Source: Planctomycetaceae bacterium
GTDB lineage: Bacteria > Planctomycetota > Planctomycetia > Planctomycetales > Planctomycetaceae
Assembly: GCA_021732845.1 (NCBI GenBank)
Contig: JAKFUF010000005.1
Coordinates: forward strand, 1 to 64,000
Direction of reading: 5' to 3'
DNA: 64,000 nt
In this document: positions 25,663 to 33,359 of the stretch, one piece after another
Layout of the letters: every line of letters starts with the position of its first letter
How positions within the stretch are numbered: the first letter of the stretch is position 1
Position numbers and translations under genes: made by a program
The notes under the pieces: model-generated
The model's input: the letters and a program-made list of their open reading frames with translations, nothing else
What the model was told of the DNA's origin: nothing
Database searches by the model: none

Positions 25663-26175
25663 TCAGGCGAGCTGGCGCGAACGTTCGTCGTTCAGCCGTT
25701 GCAGTTGTTCATTGAGCCACCCCTCAGCCCGCGAGAGCTTGGGGGTGAGTGTCATCACGAGAATGATCAGGCCGCCAGCCACCAGGAGACTGAAGGGCTG
25801 GCGTTCCTGCATGTAGGCAATTGTGTTCATAAAGACGGGACCTTCCAGAATCGCCCCGTTCACGATCGTGCTGGTCATGTAGCTGCCAAACAGGGCGTTG
25901 GCATCAGCCCCATCGTCTGGTTGCTGCTGGGTGAGCGCGTTAAAGGCCGTGGCTCGGATGATTCGCGGGATGACGAAGGCTGCCGGCAGCGCAGCCACGG
26001 CCAGTCCCAAGCCCACATACGAGAGCATCGGTGGCTGCGGAATCACCTGGGGCTGAGGCACCAAGAAAACAACAACAACCAGGAAACACATCATCCCCAG
26101 CAGAATCGCGCCGACAATGATTTGAATCACGCGGACGCGAGGGGCGAGAGATTGTGATGTATTGCTGGAAGACAC
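25663..26175 (-). CDS. Membrane protein of the BMC operon, four predicted spans
   Basis: 170 residues. Hydrophobic spans appear near 16-42 (IIVGAILLGMMCFLVVVVFLV), 50-70, 100-118 and 128-147, ending in a charged helix LSRAEGWLNEQLQRLNDERSRQLA. The start codon is GTG, with no better in-frame ATG. It is surrounded by shell and enzyme genes in the same orientation, with gaps of 44 and 66 bp. I do not recognise a transporter family. A role in substrate entry, membrane anchoring or an unrelated housekeeping function cannot be separated. Confidence 0.7.
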   Translation of the reverse strand: MSSSNTSQSLAPRVRVIQIIVGAILLGMMCFLVVVVFLVPQPQVIPQPPMLSYVGLGLAVAALPAAFVIPRIIRATAFNALTQQQPDDGADANALFGSYMTSTIVNGAILEGPVFMNTIAYMQERQPFSLLVAGGLIILVMTLTPKLSRAEGWLNEQLQRLNDERSRQLA

Positions 26176-26241
26176 TGCAGAAACTCGATGTAGACTGACA
26201 TACCCTCAAGTGACTTCGTCATCGACACCATACAAACATCA

Positions 26242-26553
26242 TTAATGGTCGTTTTTGAACACCGTCCGCGCACCAATCTGCACCTGGTCCACGATGCCAA
26301 TGATGGCGGCATCAATCGGGAGTGTCTTCGTCTCAGGCGTGTACCGGGCGCTGGAACCCTGAACGCACAGGACAACTTCTCCCTCACCCGCGCCAACGGT
26401 GTCCACAACCACGAACGTCCGACCCGTCGGCTTTAGCGAACTTGCGTCCTTCTCGTCGACACGCAACGGTTCAACAATCAACAGTTTCTGCCCGACCATC
26501 GACGCCACTTTTTGAGTGGCGACCAGGCTGCCGGTGATGCGGGCGATGAACAT
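26242..26553 (-). CDS. BMC-P pentameric shell protein (EutN/CcmL family)
   Basis: 103 residues. MFIARITGSLVATQKVASMVGQKLLIVEPL is the standard opening, and FVVVDTVGAGEGEVVLCVQGSSAR is the conserved pentamer loop; the tail IDAAIIGIVDQVQI completes the barrel. Third BMC-P gene of the operon. The inverted-repeat cassette begins 16 bp upstream of its start codon, so the insertion lies in what would be its leader. Confidence 0.92.
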   Translation of the reverse strand: MFIARITGSLVATQKVASMVGQKLLIVEPLRVDEKDASSLKPTGRTFVVVDTVGAGEGEVVLCVQGSSARYTPETKTLPIDAAIIGIVDQVQIGARTVFKNDH

Positions 26554-26568
26554 GAGACACCGAAGATG

Positions 26569-27056
26569 AATGACTCAATGACCAATGAAATAATGACCAA
26601 TGCCTTTGGTCGAGCTTTTCGGTCAGGGCTTTGGTTTCAGGATGGCGCAGAAAATCAGGTGAAGTTCTTTGGCTTCTCGCCACAGGGGGGCGGCAGTCTC
26701 TTTCAAGGCTTCGTCAGCGGAAACCAGGAGTTGCAGCCAGTACTTCGTTTCACGGGCTTCTCGTTGACAAATTGCTATCAAGTATCGAAATCGCTTGTTG
26801 GTCTCGGCATCATCCGCTTCGCCATAGTTCGCTCCTATGCTGGTGCCGGACCGAACAATCTGTGAGATCAAGGGATTATTGACTGGACTTCGTTTTACGC
26901 TCTTCGCGAATTTGATGATCGCTTTCGCAAACTCGGTCGTTCGTTGCCCCAGATCGTAGGTTCGCCCAGCATTGCTCGGTGGATCCATCGACCTGCCTCA
27001 CAGGGCCACCGCCGACTAAAAGCATTGGTCATTATTTCATTGGTCATTGGGTCATT
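26569..27056. mobile_element. Inverted-repeat cassette carrying a four-helix-bundle gene
   Basis: The ends are 39-bp inverted repeats (26569-26607 and 27018-27056) identical at 37 of 39 positions when compared base by base. Each is built from heptamer-like units (AATGACC, CAATGACCAATG, AATAATGACCAATG). The 410 bp between them hold one gene. The right arm overlaps the end of ackA and supplies its TGA stop. No transposase is present and no target duplication is obvious. It behaves like a small non-autonomous insertion, but mobility is inferred. Confidence 0.7.
26623..26988 (-). CDS. Four-helix bundle protein (23S rRNA intervening-sequence protein family)
   Basis: 121 residues with the family pattern: DLGQRTTEFAKAIIKFAKSVKR as helix 1, LISQIVRSGTSIGANYGEADDAETNKRFRYLIAICQREARETKYWLQLLVSAD across helices 2-3, and a final helix. 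The SGTSIGANYGEA phrase is diagnostic. Members were first noted in rRNA intervening sequences and are related to accessory proteins of diversity-generating retroelements; most have no known role. It is in the same orientation as the microcompartment operon but is enclosed by its own 39-bp inverted repeats, unlike any neighbour. Confidence 0.88.
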   Translation of the reverse strand: MDPPSNAGRTYDLGQRTTEFAKAIIKFAKSVKRSPVNNPLISQIVRSGTSIGANYGEADDAETNKRFRYLIAICQREARETKYWLQLLVSADEALKETAAPLWREAKELHLIFCAILKPKP

Positions 27057-28236
27057 TTGCCACAACGGCTGCAGTCTGCCGTGCCACCACGATCTCTTCG
27101 TTCGTCGGCAACACCCACACTTCGGTTTTGCTGTCGGCAGTCGACAGCTTCGCTTCGCCCTTTGCCGTTTGATTCACACCCGCATCCAACTCAATCCCGG
27201 CCCAACCCATGTTTTCACAGACGCCAGCGCGGATCAGCTTGCTGTTTTCCCCGATGCCGCCGCTGAAGATGATCGCGTCAGCGCCGCCGAGAATGGTCAG
27301 GTAGGCACCGATGTATTGGCGAATGGAGTTGATAAACAGATCCAGCGCGAGCTTCGCTCGAGCATGGCCCTTCGCCGCGGCCTCTTCCAAGTCACGCACG
27401 TCACCGCTGAGTCCGCTGACACCCAGCAGGCCGCCCTTCGACGATAATTCCTCCAACAGTTGTTCCAGCGTCTTGCCCGTGGCCCGCATCAGGATCGGCA
27501 AGGCGAACGGGTCGAAATCTCCCACGCGGTTGTTATGTGGCAGCCCGGATTGCGGGCTCATCCCCAGCGAGTTGGCGTGCGACACTCCGCCGTGGCTGGC
27601 ACAAATCGAATTGCTTCCGCCGAGGTGGCAGGTGATGACGCGCAGGTCATTGCGTCCCAGCAGTTGGGCGATTCTCGTGCTTAGATACCGGTGGCTCGCT
27701 CCATGAAAGCCCCACCGGCAGACTTCGTACTGTTCCTTCCATTCGTAGGGCACCGCGTAGCAGCGCGTCGCATCGGGAATCGTGTCGTGAAACGCGGTTT
27801 CCAATGAAGCCACGAGCGGAATCTGCGGAAACGCCTTGTTCAGCTCCCGCATCGCCTTGGCATACATCGGATTGTGGGCCGGGGCGATGTCGCTGAACTC
27901 TTCCATCTTTGCCAGCAGGGCTTCGTCGACACGGCGATAGCCGCTGAGCTTGCCAGCAAAGACCGCCTTGAACCCAATCGCCGCCACTTCAGCCACGGAT
28001 TTCAGGCAACCAGACTTCGGATCAGTGAGCTGTTCGAGGCAGATGCGTGTGGCTGCCGCGTGATCGGGAACACTCAGGTTTTGCGTCGCCTTGTGATCGC
28101 CAATCTCCACCTGGCAGATGCTCTCTGGCTGCCCAATCCGGTCGATCCCGCCCTTTGCCAACTGTTTTTCGGACGGCAGATCAAACAAGCGATACTTGAA
28201 GCTGGTCGATCCGAGATTGGCAACGAGAACTTTCAT
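27052..28236 (-). CDS. ackA: Acetate kinase-family acyl-phosphate kinase
   Basis: 394 residues. [18 protein letters not shown] is the ASKHA phosphate loop opening. Conserved stretches include VVGRRxxH-type substrate loops ([10 protein letters not shown] near 100), YGFHGxS as [20 protein letters not shown] and the C-terminal [11 protein letters not shown]. It would convert acyl-phosphate (lactyl- or acetyl-phosphate from PduL) to the acid with ATP formation. The start is the ATG before the canonical opening; the longer frame includes repeat sequence. The final Lys codon and stop fall inside the arm of the inverted-repeat cassette. Confidence 0.9.
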   Translation of the reverse strand: MKVLVANLGSTSFKYRLFDLPSEKQLAKGGIDRIGQPESICQVEIGDHKATQNLSVPDHAAATRICLEQLTDPKSGCLKSVAEVAAIGFKAVFAGKLSGYRRVDEALLAKMEEFSDIAPAHNPMYAKAMRELNKAFPQIPLVASLETAFHDTIPDATRCYAVPYEWKEQYEVCRWGFHGASHRYLSTRIAQLLGRNDLRVITCHLGGSNSICASHGGVSHANSLGMSPQSGLPHNNRVGDFDPFALPILMRATGKTLEQLLEELSSKGGLLGVSGLSGDVRDLEEAAAKGHARAKLALDLFINSIRQYIGAYLTILGGADAIIFSGGIGENSKLIRAGVCENMGWAGIELDAGVNQTAKGEAKLSTADSKTEVWVLPTNEEIVVARQTAAVVAK

Positions 28237-28286
28237 CAGGACACCAGTTGGGGAGGATTTTGGATGTCTGGCACGCGATACGTGCG

Positions 28287-28319
28287 AATGACAAATGACA
28301 AAACCCAAATGTCAAATGC
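28287..28319. repeat. Heptamer repeat tract upstream of ackA
   Basis: AATGACAAATGACAAA is followed by CAAATGTCAAATG, so the heptamer AATGACA occurs twice and then degenerates. It lies in the 197-bp gap between the first BMC-H stop and the ackA start. Confidence 0.6.
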
Positions 28320-28433
28320 GTCGTTGGTTGGGCACGCGATCACCAACGCGATGCCTTGGCACTGCCTCGCTGAGGGCACGGTGGGATGCCCTGACGAACC
28401 GTGGCGATTCCCACCTTCCAACAGCATGGCAAA

Positions 28434-28913
28434 CTACTTGATGAACGCCGCCAGCAGGCTGGGTTCTGGCCGGGCGATGACGTGGGCGCTGACCAGCGTG
28501 CCGATCTGGGAAGCGACCTGGGCGCCGGCATCAACCGCGGCGCGGACCGAGCCGACGTCACCGCGAACCACGGTGGTGATGTAGGCCCCGCCGATTTGAA
28601 TCTGGCCGAGCAGGCGAACGTTGGCCGCCTTCAGCATGGCGTCCGCGGCTTCGATCTGAGCCACGAGTCCTTTGGTTTCGATAAATCCGATGGCTTCGCC
28701 CATGACGTTGTCTTTTCTAATCGGAGAGTTCGAGGGATCGGCGGCCTGCGGCGCCGGAATGTTCTGTGAAACTGACTGGACTGTCGGGGCTGGCTGCCCC
28801 GGCAGGCTGGTGGCAGCGCTGGCGTCCTGCGGTTGCCGTGACGCCGCCTCTGACACTTGAGTGACCTGCGAGAGCGGATCGGGTTTCGCCCGTCGTGATG
28901 CGGCTTTTGCCAT
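28434..28913 (-). CDS. BMC-H hexameric shell protein, possibly with a 70-residue N-terminal extension
   Basis: The shell domain is certain: MGEAIGFIETKGLVAQIEAADAMLKAANV, then the pore segment QIQIGGAYITT, VVRGDVGSVRAAVDAGA and HVIARP. It forms hexagonal facets. The start is uncertain. The ATG at 28703 gives an 89-residue canonical BMC-H. The ATG used here adds 70 Pro/Ala/Ser/Gln-rich residues, begins nine bases after the preceding BMC-H stop and keeps an uninterrupted frame. Third-position GC is lower in the extension (about 66 percent) than in the domain (about 80 percent), so the short form remains possible. The pore reads IGGA rather than the usual GSG. Confidence 0.85.
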   Translation of the reverse strand: MAKAASRRAKPDPLSQVTQVSEAASRQPQDASAATSLPGQPAPTVQSVSQNIPAPQAADPSNSPIRKDNVMGEAIGFIETKGLVAQIEAADAMLKAANVRLLGQIQIGGAYITTVVRGDVGSVRAAVDAGAQVASQIGTLVSAHVIARPEPSLLAAFIK

Positions 28914-28922
28914 GGCTGAGGC

Positions 28923-29228
28923 TCAAGTGGCGCCGTCGGTCTTGGAAGCTCCCTTGGGGAGCACGCTCGAGAGTTCTTCGTGCGGCCGGGGGATGACCTG
29001 GACGGAGACCACTTCGCCGATCTTGCCGGCAGCGCTGGCACCCGCGTCGACAGCGGCCTTCACCGCCGCGACATCGCCAACCACGAACACGGTCACGAGC
29101 CCGCTGCCGACCTTTTCCCAGCCGACAAGCTGGACGTTGGCCGACTTCAGCATCGCATCGGAGGCTTCGATCAGGCAGACGAGCCCCTTGGTTTCAATCA
29201 TTCCCAACGCTTCCATCGGACGTGCCAT
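28923..29228 (-). CDS. BMC-H hexameric shell protein
   Basis: 101 residues. [28 protein letters not shown] is the family opening, [29 protein letters not shown] includes the central pore motif VGSG, and [14 protein letters not shown] is the edge segment. GGAG nine bases before the ATG. It is closely related in layout to PduA-type shell proteins and is probably the major facet component. It is followed directly by the second BMC-H gene. Confidence 0.95.
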   Translation of the reverse strand: MARPMEALGMIETKGLVCLIEASDAMLKSANVQLVGWEKVGSGLVTVFVVGDVAAVKAAVDAGASAAGKIGEVVSVQVIPRPHEELSSVLPKGASKTDGAT

Positions 29229-29390
29229 CGTGCTGTACTCCAGGGTTCGGATTGTGTGAGTGGAGGAATGTGTGGTCTGGGTCTAGGTCCCGCGTTTCCG
29301 GGACGATTAAGTGCCGTCCGTGAGAGCGATTGTTCTAAACGCGAAGGTCGCCGCGGTGTGTTGCGCTTCGCGGTACACACCCTCAAGTGG

Positions 29391-30098
29391 CTACTTGTGG
29401 CAGCCACAGGGTTCGGGCTTGATCAACTCGACTTTCGTGGCCTTCTCCAGGTTGATCGCGTTGCCCTCATCGGTGTCGAGATGCACCTCGAGCTTGATCC
29501 CCTTGCCAGCGCGGACGAGCAGGTCTTCCAGCACCGTGGTGCAGCCGGGCGACTCGACGCGGAGGTGGAAGAAGTCGCCGTTCTGACAGCCGTAGTAGGC
29601 CAGATCTTCGGGTCCCATATGAACGTGGCGGGCCGCGCGGATGACGCCTTCCTGCAGTTCGACCACGCCCTTCGGGCCAACCAACAGACAACCGGCAGTG
29701 CCGGCGATGTCGCCGCTGACGCGCACCGGGAGGTCGAGGCCGAGGGAAATGCCATCCGTAAATGCCAGCTCAACCTGCGTGGCTCCGCGGCACGGCCCGA
29801 GCACGCGGACTTCGGGCAGCATGCGGCGACGCGGCCCGACGACCGCCACCGTTTGCTTCGCGGCGAAGTAGCCGTCCTGGTAGAGATCCTTCTGGACCTC
29901 GAGTTGGGCACCGGCCCCGAACAGGATCTCCAGGTGTTCCTGGGAGAGATGCGCGTGCCGGGCGGAGATGTTCACGACCAGCGGATTGCGCGTGGCTGCC
30001 GGTGCTGGACTGGGCGCGGCGGTCAGGCCGAGTTGCCGGCTAAGCACATCGCGAACCAGCCGCTCGACATCGGCACGACTGACTGAAACCTGGGCCAT
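29391..30098 (-). CDS. pduL: PduL-type phosphotransacylase with N-terminal encapsulation helix
   Basis: 235 residues. Residues 5-24 ([20 protein letters not shown]) are an amphipathic encapsulation helix followed by an Ala/Pro linker. Two PduL barrels follow with the zinc ligands His48/His50 (SARHAHLS) and His158/His160 (AARHVHMGP), plus His206. It transfers the acyl group from CoA to phosphate, regenerating CoA inside the compartment for the aldehyde dehydrogenase and feeding acyl-phosphate to AckA. A Cys-rich end (CGCHK) is unusual. It starts 46 bp after the DeoR-family gene. Confidence 0.93.
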   Translation of the reverse strand: MAQVSVSRADVERLVRDVLSRQLGLTAAPSPAPAATRNPLVVNISARHAHLSQEHLEILFGAGAQLEVQKDLYQDGYFAAKQTVAVVGPRRRMLPEVRVLGPCRGATQVELAFTDGISLGLDLPVRVSGDIAGTAGCLLVGPKGVVELQEGVIRAARHVHMGPEDLAYYGCQNGDFFHLRVESPGCTTVLEDLLVRAGKGIKLEVHLDTDEGNAINLEKATKVELIKPEPCGCHK

Positions 30099-30144
30099 GG
30101 CGGGGAACGTACCGTTATGAAAACTGACGTATGGGGATCTTCAA

Positions 30145-31035
30145 TCAGGAGACGCGTTCAACCTGACGTTCGTAGGCCTGTGTTCCCTGGCCTGGTGTGT
30201 GTCCCTGCGCTCCCGTGGTCTTCGAAACCGAATTGGCAACCTGCGTTTCGCCATCGACGCCCGGCTGGGGTTGGGCTGGCGCAGCACCGGCGACTGTCAC
30301 CTTGATTCCGGCCTGAATCAGCGTTTCCTGCCAGCGAAGTGGAAGTCCGGCGTCGACCACCACCCGATGCACCTTGTCCAGCCCGCACAGATGCGTGAGG
30401 GCCGAATGTCCAAACTTGCTGCTGTCCGCCACCACCACGACTTCCTCGGCGGCCTCCAGCATCGCCCGCTCGGTGTCCACCAACAGCGAATTGCTGTTGA
30501 ACAGACCGCGTTCGGTAATTCCGCCGACACTGATAAACAGTCGGCGGACGTGAATGTGCGACAACGCCGCCACTGTTATCGGCCCGAGAGCCACGCCGGT
30601 CTTGGGGTAGATGTACCCCCCCAGCAGAATCAGCTCGATCTGAGGTTGGTTTGAGAGCAAGTTGACGACCGGCAGAGAATTTGTGACCACCTGCAACTGC
30701 CGCCCGATCAAGTTCCGGGCGACTTCAACCGTGGTCGTACCGCCATCGAGCAGCACCGCCTCGCCGGGTTCCACCAGTTCTGCCGCGGCCCGCCCCACCT
30801 GCTGCTTCTCGGGCAGTGAGTGCGAGAACCGCTCGTCCAGAGCCGACAATCCCTCGCCGACGTAAGCCGCGCCCCCGCGCGTGCGACGCACGTGCCCCAA
30901 GCCTTCCAAATTTTCCAAATCGCGCCGGACCGTCGACTCACTGGCTCCGACGGCATCCGCCAGCCGTTGCAACGACGCAAACCCTTCAGCTTCCACTCGT
31001 TGTAAAATTGCGAGTCGCCGCTGGTCGGGAAGCAT
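30145..31035 (-). CDS. DeoR-family transcriptional regulator
   Basis: 296 residues. The N-terminal winged helix contains [51 protein letters not shown], the DeoR signature. The C-terminal sugar-phosphate sensor domain includes [16 protein letters not shown] and [15 protein letters not shown] low-complexity tail of about 50 residues follows the domain. Regulators of this family usually repress sugar-degradation operons and are released by a phosphorylated sugar. It is first in the direction of transcription, 46 bp before pduL, so it may be co-transcribed with, and control, the whole operon. Confidence 0.9.
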   Translation of the reverse strand: MLPDQRRLAILQRVEAEGFASLQRLADAVGASESTVRRDLENLEGLGHVRRTRGGAAYVGEGLSALDERFSHSLPEKQQVGRAAAELVEPGEAVLLDGGTTTVEVARNLIGRQLQVVTNSLPVVNLLSNQPQIELILLGGYIYPKTGVALGPITVAALSHIHVRRLFISVGGITERGLFNSNSLLVDTERAMLEAAEEVVVVADSSKFGHSALTHLCGLDKVHRVVVDAGLPLRWQETLIQAGIKVTVAGAAPAQPQPGVDGETQVANSVSKTTGAQGHTPGQGTQAYERQVERVS

Positions 31036-31614
31036 GCGCGAAGTCTCATCCTGAATTCAAAAGCGGGTGGTTTGAGTATGATCGGCATCGGCGAGTATTG
31101 CAAGGAAGTTTTTCAAAATATTTCATTTTACTCCACTCTATGGCATCACTCGCCAGCAGGAGGTTCGATTCAACGCTGGCACTTCTTTGTAATCGGGCGT
31201 GATTACGTAATTTGGGGTGATTATTCGAGCGATCCCCATCGCATGTCAGACTGGACATGGAAAATCACGGCGATTACGCAACATGCAGCGCAAGATCCGG
31301 ATGAAGAACTCGTGACACGAAATGGAAGATTCTGATCGCCAAGATCACCAGACGCAGCTTGGCCTCGCGCCTTGTTGCCCGCCGAGACAGGTCTGTGAAG
31401 GCGGGCTTCCGTGACTCTCGCCCGGTCAGTTTTTGGGTGAAAATAAAGATCAGCAAATTTTGATTTATTTCGCGGATTCTCCCTTTTCGCGGCGGGCAGG
31501 GGGTATACAGGTTTTCCATATTGCGGTTAGAATCCACGCGCGGCGCGAATTCGCTCTGAATCGTAATGTCGGGCACAAAGCCGCAGGGTCACTTCTTCTT
31601 CTAGGAATGCGCGG
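31036..31614. promoter_or_regulatory. AT-rich divergent control region upstream of the BMC operon
   Basis: No gene is seen in this 579-bp gap. An AT-rich island at 31111-31130 reads TTTCAAAATATTTCATTTTA: two 10-bp direct repeats beginning TTTCA, the spacing expected of DeoR-family operators, 75-95 bases upstream of the regulator start. Farther out, GTAATC and GATTAC form an inverted repeat (31189-31206, six-base spacer), and GTGATTA, AATCAC and GATTAC recur at 31217-31223, 31263-31268 and 31272-31277. The first block is a candidate autoregulatory operator; the second has no assigned factor. Confidence 0.45.
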
Positions 31615-31812
31615 ATGGCAGAGGGCACGATCAAGCGGCTTACGGACAAGGGCTTCGGATTTATTGATGCGGGGAACGGCAAGGATATGTTCTTCCACAT
31701 GTCGAACCTTGAAGGCGTGCGGTTCGAAGACCTGCACGAGGGACAGCGAGTTTCGTACAAGGCGGGACAAGGGCCCAAGGGTCCCCGAGCCGAAAACGTC
31801 AAGCCCATCTGA
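31615..31812 (+). CDS. Cold-shock domain protein (CspA family)
   Basis: 65 residues. GTIKRLTDKGFGFIDAG carries RNP1 (KGFGFI) and MFFHMSNL the RNP2-like strand, with a C-terminal GQRVSYKAGQGPKGPRAENV, all typical of a single OB-fold cold-shock protein. It binds single-stranded nucleic acid in the cytoplasm. AGGA precedes the ATG by eight bases, and a strong terminator follows 27 bp after the stop, so it is a monocistronic gene. Confidence 0.93.
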   Translation: MAEGTIKRLTDKGFGFIDAGNGKDMFFHMSNLEGVRFEDLHEGQRVSYKAGQGPKGPRAENVKPI

Positions 31813-31838
31813 CTGCTGACGCGTTTCTCGGAAGCCAG

Positions 31839-31872
31839 GAAGCCGAACTTACCCCTCGGCTTCTTCTTTTTT
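31839..31872 (+). terminator. Rho-independent terminator of the cold-shock gene
   Basis: GAAGCCGA, a nine-base loop and TCGGCTTC form a perfect 8-bp stem followed by TTCTTTTTT. It is the clearest intrinsic terminator in the window. Confidence 0.88.
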
Positions 31873-32067
31873 GGCCACCGCTCAACGCCCATTCATTGAC
31901 AGAATGTCACAATCTGTAACCAAATTTTCCGCAGCCACACTGTTAGAACAGGCCGACCTTTCTTCTGCGGCCCATTTCTCTCCCACATCAATTGCGGACG
32001 GGGTGTGAATATTGCAAGATTTGTTTGTGTGAGGAATTGCGTCTGACTTCTCGAGTCCCATCTACTT

Positions 32068-32826
32068 ATGACCGGCTTCGTTGCCCAGTGTGCCTGGTGG
32101 CAGTGGCACCTGTTTTCCGTCGGTAATCCCCCCGTTGAACACGGTGTGGTCGGCGGTGCGCCCGAAGCCAGCCGGTCGTCAGTCCACTCCGTCGAAGCGA
32201 GCCACGTGGAAGACAAGCTGTCTGCCGAGTCGCTGGCTGTCGATTGGGCAGACTTGCGGGCAGCATTGAAGGGAGACGGGGCGGCGTATGGGCGGTTGGT
32301 GAACCGCTACCAGAATGACATTGGCACGATGATGTGGCGCTTCAGCCGCGACCCCACAGTGCATGAAGAGTTGGTGCAGAATGTTTTTGTGGAAGGGTAT
32401 TTAAGTCTCGCCCAATACCGTGGCACCGGCCCCTATTTGCACTGGCTGCGGATCGTGGCGACGCGCGTCGGCTATCGATATTGGAAGGAACAGACGCGGG
32501 TGCGGGCCCGCAAAACCACGTCGCTCTCCGAAGGGTGGGATTTGCCACAGGAGGCGGAACGGGATCTGAGCGACACCGAGGAAGCAGAACGTGTGTTTGC
32601 CCTCCTGGAGCAGTTGCCCCCGCGCGACCGCCTCGTGCTGACACTGATTTATCTGGAAGAGCGCTCCGTGGCTGAAGCCGCCGAACTTTGTGGCTGGAGC
32701 CAGACAATGGTTAAAGTTCAGGCCTTTCGGGCACGAAAGAAACTGCAGAAGCTGATGCAGCGGGTCGAAGAGACAACCGCGCGTAACGGTGGGAAGAACG
32801 CGGTCAGAACCGATGAAATCGAGTGA
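32068..32826 (+). CDS. ECF-type RNA polymerase sigma factor
   Basis: 252 residues as opened; region 2 is seen as YGRLVNRYQNDIGTMMWRFSRDPTVHEELVQNVFVEGYLSLAQYRGTGPYLHWLRIVATRVGYRYW, and region 4 as LLEQLPPRDRLVLTLIYLEERSVAEAAELCGWSQTMVKVQAFRARKKL. The first 45 residues before WADLRAAL are unlike a sigma factor, so translation may begin at a downstream GTG (VEDKLSAES). The next gene, a small membrane protein, starts 14 bp after the stop, a spacing usual for a sigma factor and a regulator. Confidence 0.88.
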   Translation: MTGFVAQCAWWQWHLFSVGNPPVEHGVVGGAPEASRSSVHSVEASHVEDKLSAESLAVDWADLRAALKGDGAAYGRLVNRYQNDIGTMMWRFSRDPTVHEELVQNVFVEGYLSLAQYRGTGPYLHWLRIVATRVGYRYWKEQTRVRARKTTSLSEGWDLPQEAERDLSDTEEAERVFALLEQLPPRDRLVLTLIYLEERSVAEAAELCGWSQTMVKVQAFRARKKLQKLMQRVEETTARNGGKNAVRTDEIE

Positions 32827-32840
32827 CGAAAGGAAGTGGA

Positions 32841-33110
32841 ATGAAAGAGCTTGACCGTTTTGCCGCAATGGCCGCCAAAGCCCGGCGTGAACCGGTGCCC
32901 ACGGTGGATGTGACCGCCCGCGTGCTGACGCAACTGCACGCGGACCAGGTGTACGTCCAACCGCAGAGCGCCGATTCGCTGTCGACTTGGACCGCCGTGG
33001 TTTCATCGATCCTGGCGCTTTCCATCTTGCTGATTGCCCTGCCAAGCTGGCTGCAGGTGCTCGACCCCCTGTCGGAAATGCTGGAACCGTTCGGATCGGT
33101 CTTACAGTAA
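32841..33110 (+). CDS. Small single-span membrane protein, candidate sigma-factor partner
   Basis: 89 residues. A charged cytoplasmic part (MKELDRFAAMAAKARREPVPTVDVTARVLTQL) precedes one membrane span (VVSSILALSILLIALPSWLQVL). AGGAAG precedes the ATG. Its position directly after an ECF sigma gene suggests a membrane-bound regulator, although no anti-sigma zinc motif is present. The last base of its stop codon begins the tandem repeat that follows. Confidence 0.7.
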   Translation: MKELDRFAAMAAKARREPVPTVDVTARVLTQLHADQVYVQPQSADSLSTWTAVVSSILALSILLIALPSWLQVLDPLSEMLEPFGSVLQ

Positions 33111-33277
33111 CCCGCGAGCGAGGAACCCCGATAGCGGATGAAGCAGGTGGCGAAGCCACCCATCCGCGGCAGGGGTTCCGGAGCGAGCAAAACTTACCCG
33201 CGAGCGAGGAACCCCGATAGCGGATGAAGCAGGTGGCGAAGCCGCCCATCCGCGGCAGGGGTTCCGGAGCGAGCAAA
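33110..33277. repeat. Two tandem 86-bp palindromic repeat units
   Basis: Two units with an 86-bp period differ by one base and one small indel. Each folds into a long hairpin: GGAACCCC with GGGGTTCC outside, GCGGATG with CATCCGC inside and GGTGG with CCACC at the top. A copy in reverse orientation lies at the start of the window, and a remnant is embedded in a DUF1501 gene near 58.05 kb. They separate the small membrane protein from the CpxP-like gene. Confidence 0.85.
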
Positions 33278-33359
33278 CTTCTCGATCAGGAAATTTCGTT
33301 CCAAGTCAAAGTGGCGATGTCGAGTCGGACGGTGGCCAGCGGAAATTAGGGTTCATCCC

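Noticed and set aside
33110-33277. CRISPR or attachment site suggested by the 86-bp tandem units
   Set aside because: Only two units, each a full hairpin with no spacer, and no integrase nearby; a REP-like repeat explains them better.
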